From the NCBI RefSeq assembly GCF_000024005.1, contig NC_013132.1, positions 3,342,001 to 3,406,000 on the forward strand: a stretch of 64,000 nucleotides of DNA. Direction: 5' to 3'. Numbering within the stretch: position 1 is the first letter of the stretch; each line of letters starts with the position of its first letter. The notes under the pieces are model-generated. The model was not told the origin of the DNA and made no database searches. It saw only the letters and a program-made list of their open reading frames with translations. Source of the DNA: Chitinophaga pinensis DSM 2588. GTDB lineage: Bacteria; Bacteroidota; Bacteroidia; Chitinophagales; Chitinophagaceae. Both the position numbers and the translations under genes were made by a program. Positions 61,545 through 64,000 of this stretch are shown here, in pieces.

Positions 61545-63617
61545 ATGCACCGTATCCTATTGACCCTTTTGTGTTCCGTGATGTTGTTCTGCTGCGGTAT
61601 AGACCGGTCCTATGCACAGGAAAATGTGCATAAGATCGCTGGTCTGGCTGCCCCCAAAGAAGGAATGATCCGTTTACGCTGGTCTCCTTCCAGCTATATT
61701 GCCTGGGAGATCGGTAATAAATATGGTTATACCGTTGAACGTTTTACTATTTCCGAGAACGGCGTTCTTGTCAGTCACCCTAAACCCGTGATGCTGACAC
61801 GCCAGCCTTTAAAGCCCTATCTGCTGGAACGCATGGAAGCACTGGCCGAAAAAGATGATCGGATCGCCATCATGGCAGAACTGATCTACGGCGAAGGAGC
61901 AAAGAAAGTAACGCCGGAAGAAGGTATCGGCTCTTTCCTGGAAAACCAGAATATTAATGACTGGCGCATGGGCATGGCCCTGTTGAATGCAGACCTGTCT
62001 GTGACTGCAGCACAGAGTGCCGCCTTGTACCTGGAAGATACGGACGTGAAAAAAGGAGAGCGTTACGCCTATCGTATTGCACCTGCACGTCAGCCCCAGA
62101 ATCTGACCATCGACACCGCCTATATCGTGACTTCCCTGGAAGAAACATTCCTGCTGGCAAAACCACAGGAACTGGCCATTGTATGTGCAGACAGCACCGC
62201 TACACTGGGATGGGTGACCACTTACTCCTGCAGCATGTATTCTGCCTATGTGATAGAAAGAGCAGTAGATGGCAAGAACTTCAAACCTGTATCTGCACTG
62301 CCGGTGATACCGACAGCACCGGATAAGAATGGTTTCTCCTATTACCAGGATTCACTCCCTGACAACGATAACAGGTATACCTACCGCATAAAAGGGATCT
62401 CGCCTTTTGGCGAATATGGTCCTTACTCTCAGACCGTCGAAGGAATGGGGGTACCGGCTGTAGCTGACCGTCCTGTAATGGACACGATCATTGTTGCAGA
62501 TAATAAAAAGATCACGCTGCAATGGACCCTGCCAGGCAAGTTATCCCAGCAGTTGTCGCAACTGATCATCACCCGTGCCGATAATAGCCGTGGTCCTTTT
62601 ACACCGGTAGGTACACTGAAAGGAAACGCCCTCACCTTTACGGATGACAAGCCTTTAACATCCAATTACTATCGTATCAAGGGTATTACAAAGAGTGGTA
62701 AGGCCATTTATTCCTTCCCTTACTTTGCGCAACTGATAGACAGTACGCCTCCGGCAGTGCCTGTGGGATTAGCCGGTAAGATTGACTCCGTGGGTATTGT
62801 TTCCCTGCAATGGACGGCCAATACAGAAATAGACTTACGCGGTTATCGTGTATTCCGGGCGAACAGCAATAAAGAAGAATTTGTGGAAGTAACTCGTGAG
62901 ATATTAGCACGTCCACTGTTTGCCGATACCGTGACTTTACACACGCTGACGGCACATGTGTTTTATAAAGTGATTGCAGTCGATAAGAACTACAATCCCT
63001 CTGAATATTCTCCTTACATCATGCTGAGAAGACCAGACACGATTGCACCTTCCCGTCCGCTGATCACCAAAGCATACCGCTCTGACAGTCTGCATGCAAT
63101 TGTACTGGAATGGATCAACAGTTCCAGTAAGGACGTAGTGAAATATGCACTGTACAGTATCAATACCAAAGACAGCACCCGCAGGGAAGCCGCTGTATGG
63201 GATACCGCTGCTAAGCGTGAACGTTATGTAGACACCGCATTAACAGCAGGAAATACCTATTACTACGAACTGATGGTGTATGATGACGCCGGTAATCACG
63301 CAAAAGAAATCAGTGGCGATATCTGGTTTGAAACCGGAAAACGGAACGCTGTAAAGAACTTCAAAGGCATTGTCAATACAGAAAAGAAACACATTGAACT
63401 GAGTTGGCAGTATAACCAGCCGGAAGTGAAACAATACCGTATCTATCGTGCCAAGAACGACAACCCCTTTATCCTGTATACCACTACCGATGCCGGCATC
63501 CAGCAATGGACAGATAATGAAGTGTTTTTAGGCAATGTTTATAAATATAAAATTACCGCTGTGATGAAAGGAGATGTGAAAGCAGAGATGAGCAGAGTGG
63601 TAGAAATTAAATTCTAA
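61545..63617 (+). CDS. Secreted fibronectin type III repeat protein
   Basis: A 690-residue protein with a signal peptide (ILLTLLCSVMLFCCGIDRSYAQ) and four to five fibronectin-III-like modules from about residue 205: repeating patterns such as ITLQWTLPGKLSQ, VSLQWTANTEIDLRGYRVFRANS, IVLEWINSSSKDVVKYALYSIN and IELSWQYNQPEVKQYRIYRAKN, each followed by YYELMVYD-type strands. Residues 25-200 also contain an Ig-like start (IRLRWSPSSYIAWEIGNKYGYTVERF). Likely an adhesive or scaffold protein. It begins five bases after the 1470-residue gene and 11 bases before the next, so the three are one unit. Confidence 0.8.
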   Translation: MHRILLTLLCSVMLFCCGIDRSYAQENVHKIAGLAAPKEGMIRLRWSPSSYIAWEIGNKYGYTVERFTISENGVLVSHPKPVMLTRQPLKPYLLERMEALAEKDDRIAIMAELIYGEGAKKVTPEEGIGSFLENQNINDWRMGMALLNADLSVTAAQSAALYLEDTDVKKGERYAYRIAPARQPQNLTIDTAYIVTSLEETFLLAKPQELAIVCADSTATLGWVTTYSCSMYSAYVIERAVDGKNFKPVSALPVIPTAPDKNGFSYYQDSLPDNDNRYTYRIKGISPFGEYGPYSQTVEGMGVPAVADRPVMDTIIVADNKKITLQWTLPGKLSQQLSQLIITRADNSRGPFTPVGTLKGNALTFTDDKPLTSNYYRIKGITKSGKAIYSFPYFAQLIDSTPPAVPVGLAGKIDSVGIVSLQWTANTEIDLRGYRVFRANSNKEEFVEVTREILARPLFADTVTLHTLTAHVFYKVIAVDKNYNPSEYSPYIMLRRPDTIAPSRPLITKAYRSDSLHAIVLEWINSSSKDVVKYALYSINTKDSTRREAAVWDTAAKRERYVDTALTAGNTYYYELMVYDDAGNHAKEISGDIWFETGKRNAVKNFKGIVNTEKKHIELSWQYNQPEVKQYRIYRAKNDNPFILYTTTDAGIQQWTDNEVFLGNVYKYKITAVMKGDVKAEMSRVVEIKF

Positions 63618-63628
63618 ATCTACAGCTG

Positions 63629-64000
63629 ATGAAAATTAGCAAAATACTTACCTGGTTGTTCTGTACAACCATCTTAATAGCAGGAAAGGTGCAGCCGTTG
63701 GCTGCGCAGCAACAGACAATGTCCACCTCCAGCTGGTTGTTTGCCCAGATTCAGGGTTCTCCTCCGCCGAATAATACCACTGTGAAGTACACAGGGTATA
63801 CAACGGACCAGGGTCTGGGAGGAACGCCACTTGGTCCCGGACTGGTAGCCGCTGCAGCCATCAAAGTAGCAGGCCCCTATCAGCTTAATTTTCCCAATGG
63901 ATCTGGCCCCGGTATATATACCAATGTCATTTATCCATTTGCCTTTGAAGGAAATCAAAGAGAAGATCTGCCTTTTGTAGGACCGTATACTAACTATAAT
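63629..64000 (+). CDS. Secreted protein, third member of the cluster, truncated by window end
   Basis: The frame from the ATG at 63629 is open to the window end (124 codons). It starts MKISKILTWLFCTTILIAG with a signal peptide ending near QPLAAQ, followed by a region rich in Gly, Pro and Thr (PPPNNTTVKYTGYTTDQGLGGTPLGPG). The product is probably long. No family can be named from this part. Confidence 0.7.
   Translation, partial: MKISKILTWLFCTTILIAGKVQPLAAQQQTMSTSSWLFAQIQGSPPPNNTTVKYTGYTTDQGLGGTPLGPGLVAAAAIKVAGPYQLNFPNGSGPGIYTNVIYPFAFEGNQREDLPFVGPYTNYN

Noticed and set aside
61545..63617. Type IX secretion C-terminal sorting domain on the fibronectin-III protein
   Set aside because: The C-terminus (VEIKF) and preceding residues lack the usual sorting-domain motifs.
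2541..64000. Insertion sequences, prophage, tRNA genes or CRISPR arrays
   Set aside because: No transposase, integrase, tRNA-like cloverleaf or regularly spaced repeat array was seen; the heptamer arrays have no spacers of uniform length.

Overview
The window looks like chromosomal DNA from a member of the Bacteroidota, most likely a soil-type Chitinophagaceae such as Chitinophaga. This is inferred from gene content: a SusC/SusD pair with its own ECF sigma and FecR anti-sigma factors, other TonB-dependent receptors, STN domains, an M56/BlaI pair, a tricorn-type S41 protease, many secreted glycoside hydrolases, and promoters matching the Bacteroidota consensus (TTTG, about 19 bases, TAnnTTTG). 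No rRNA, tRNA, insertion sequence, prophage or CRISPR array was seen.

Layout. 1-2549: two small DUF proteins (the first cut by the window edge), a small membrane protein and a methyltransferase. 2704-13042: five co-directional secreted enzymes (GH2, an STN-fused esterase, a GH141-like beta-helix protein, a GH78-like enzyme, a DUF1680/GH127-type enzyme), several translationally coupled, suggesting breakdown of a complex plant (pectin-like) glycan. 13580-16804: an Oar-like TonB receptor. 16921-21345: an outer-membrane beta-barrel gene divergent from a histidine kinase/response regulator pair, with three helically phased GTTAAA repeats between them. 21488-25746: a sulfatase and a MacB/FtsX-type permease. 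25750-29860: a putative HExxH metalloprotein, AraC and HxlR regulators and a membrane protein. 30500-35839: an amino-acid permease, a tricorn protease and a small protein.

35886-39103: BlaI repressor, M56 (BlaR1-like) metallopeptidase and a secreted partner. The M56 tail and the partner carry the same unusual heptad repeat (DRxQAxx); this is the best candidate in the window for a little-described system. 39245-43093: a frameshifted MocR-type regulator, an azoreductase, a GNAT enzyme and a DJ-1/PfpI protein preceded by a separate 34-codon twin-arginine signal ORF. 43178-45011: an alginate-lyase-like lipoprotein and a VOC protein. 45148-49740: a GlxA-type regulator followed by an ethanolamine permease and both ethanolamine ammonia-lyase subunits. 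49808-56107: ECF sigma, FecR, SusC and SusD. 56110-56816: two small membrane proteins. 57127-64000: three large secreted proteins in a row (unknown 1470-residue protein, fibronectin-III protein, and a third that runs off the edge).

Between genes there are two families of structured repeats: arrays of an AATTAGG-like heptamer, usually in inverted pairs, and a 72-base palindrome with perfect 34-base arms built from tandem 11-mers. All functional calls come from reading the sequence and remembered family features; no database search was run.
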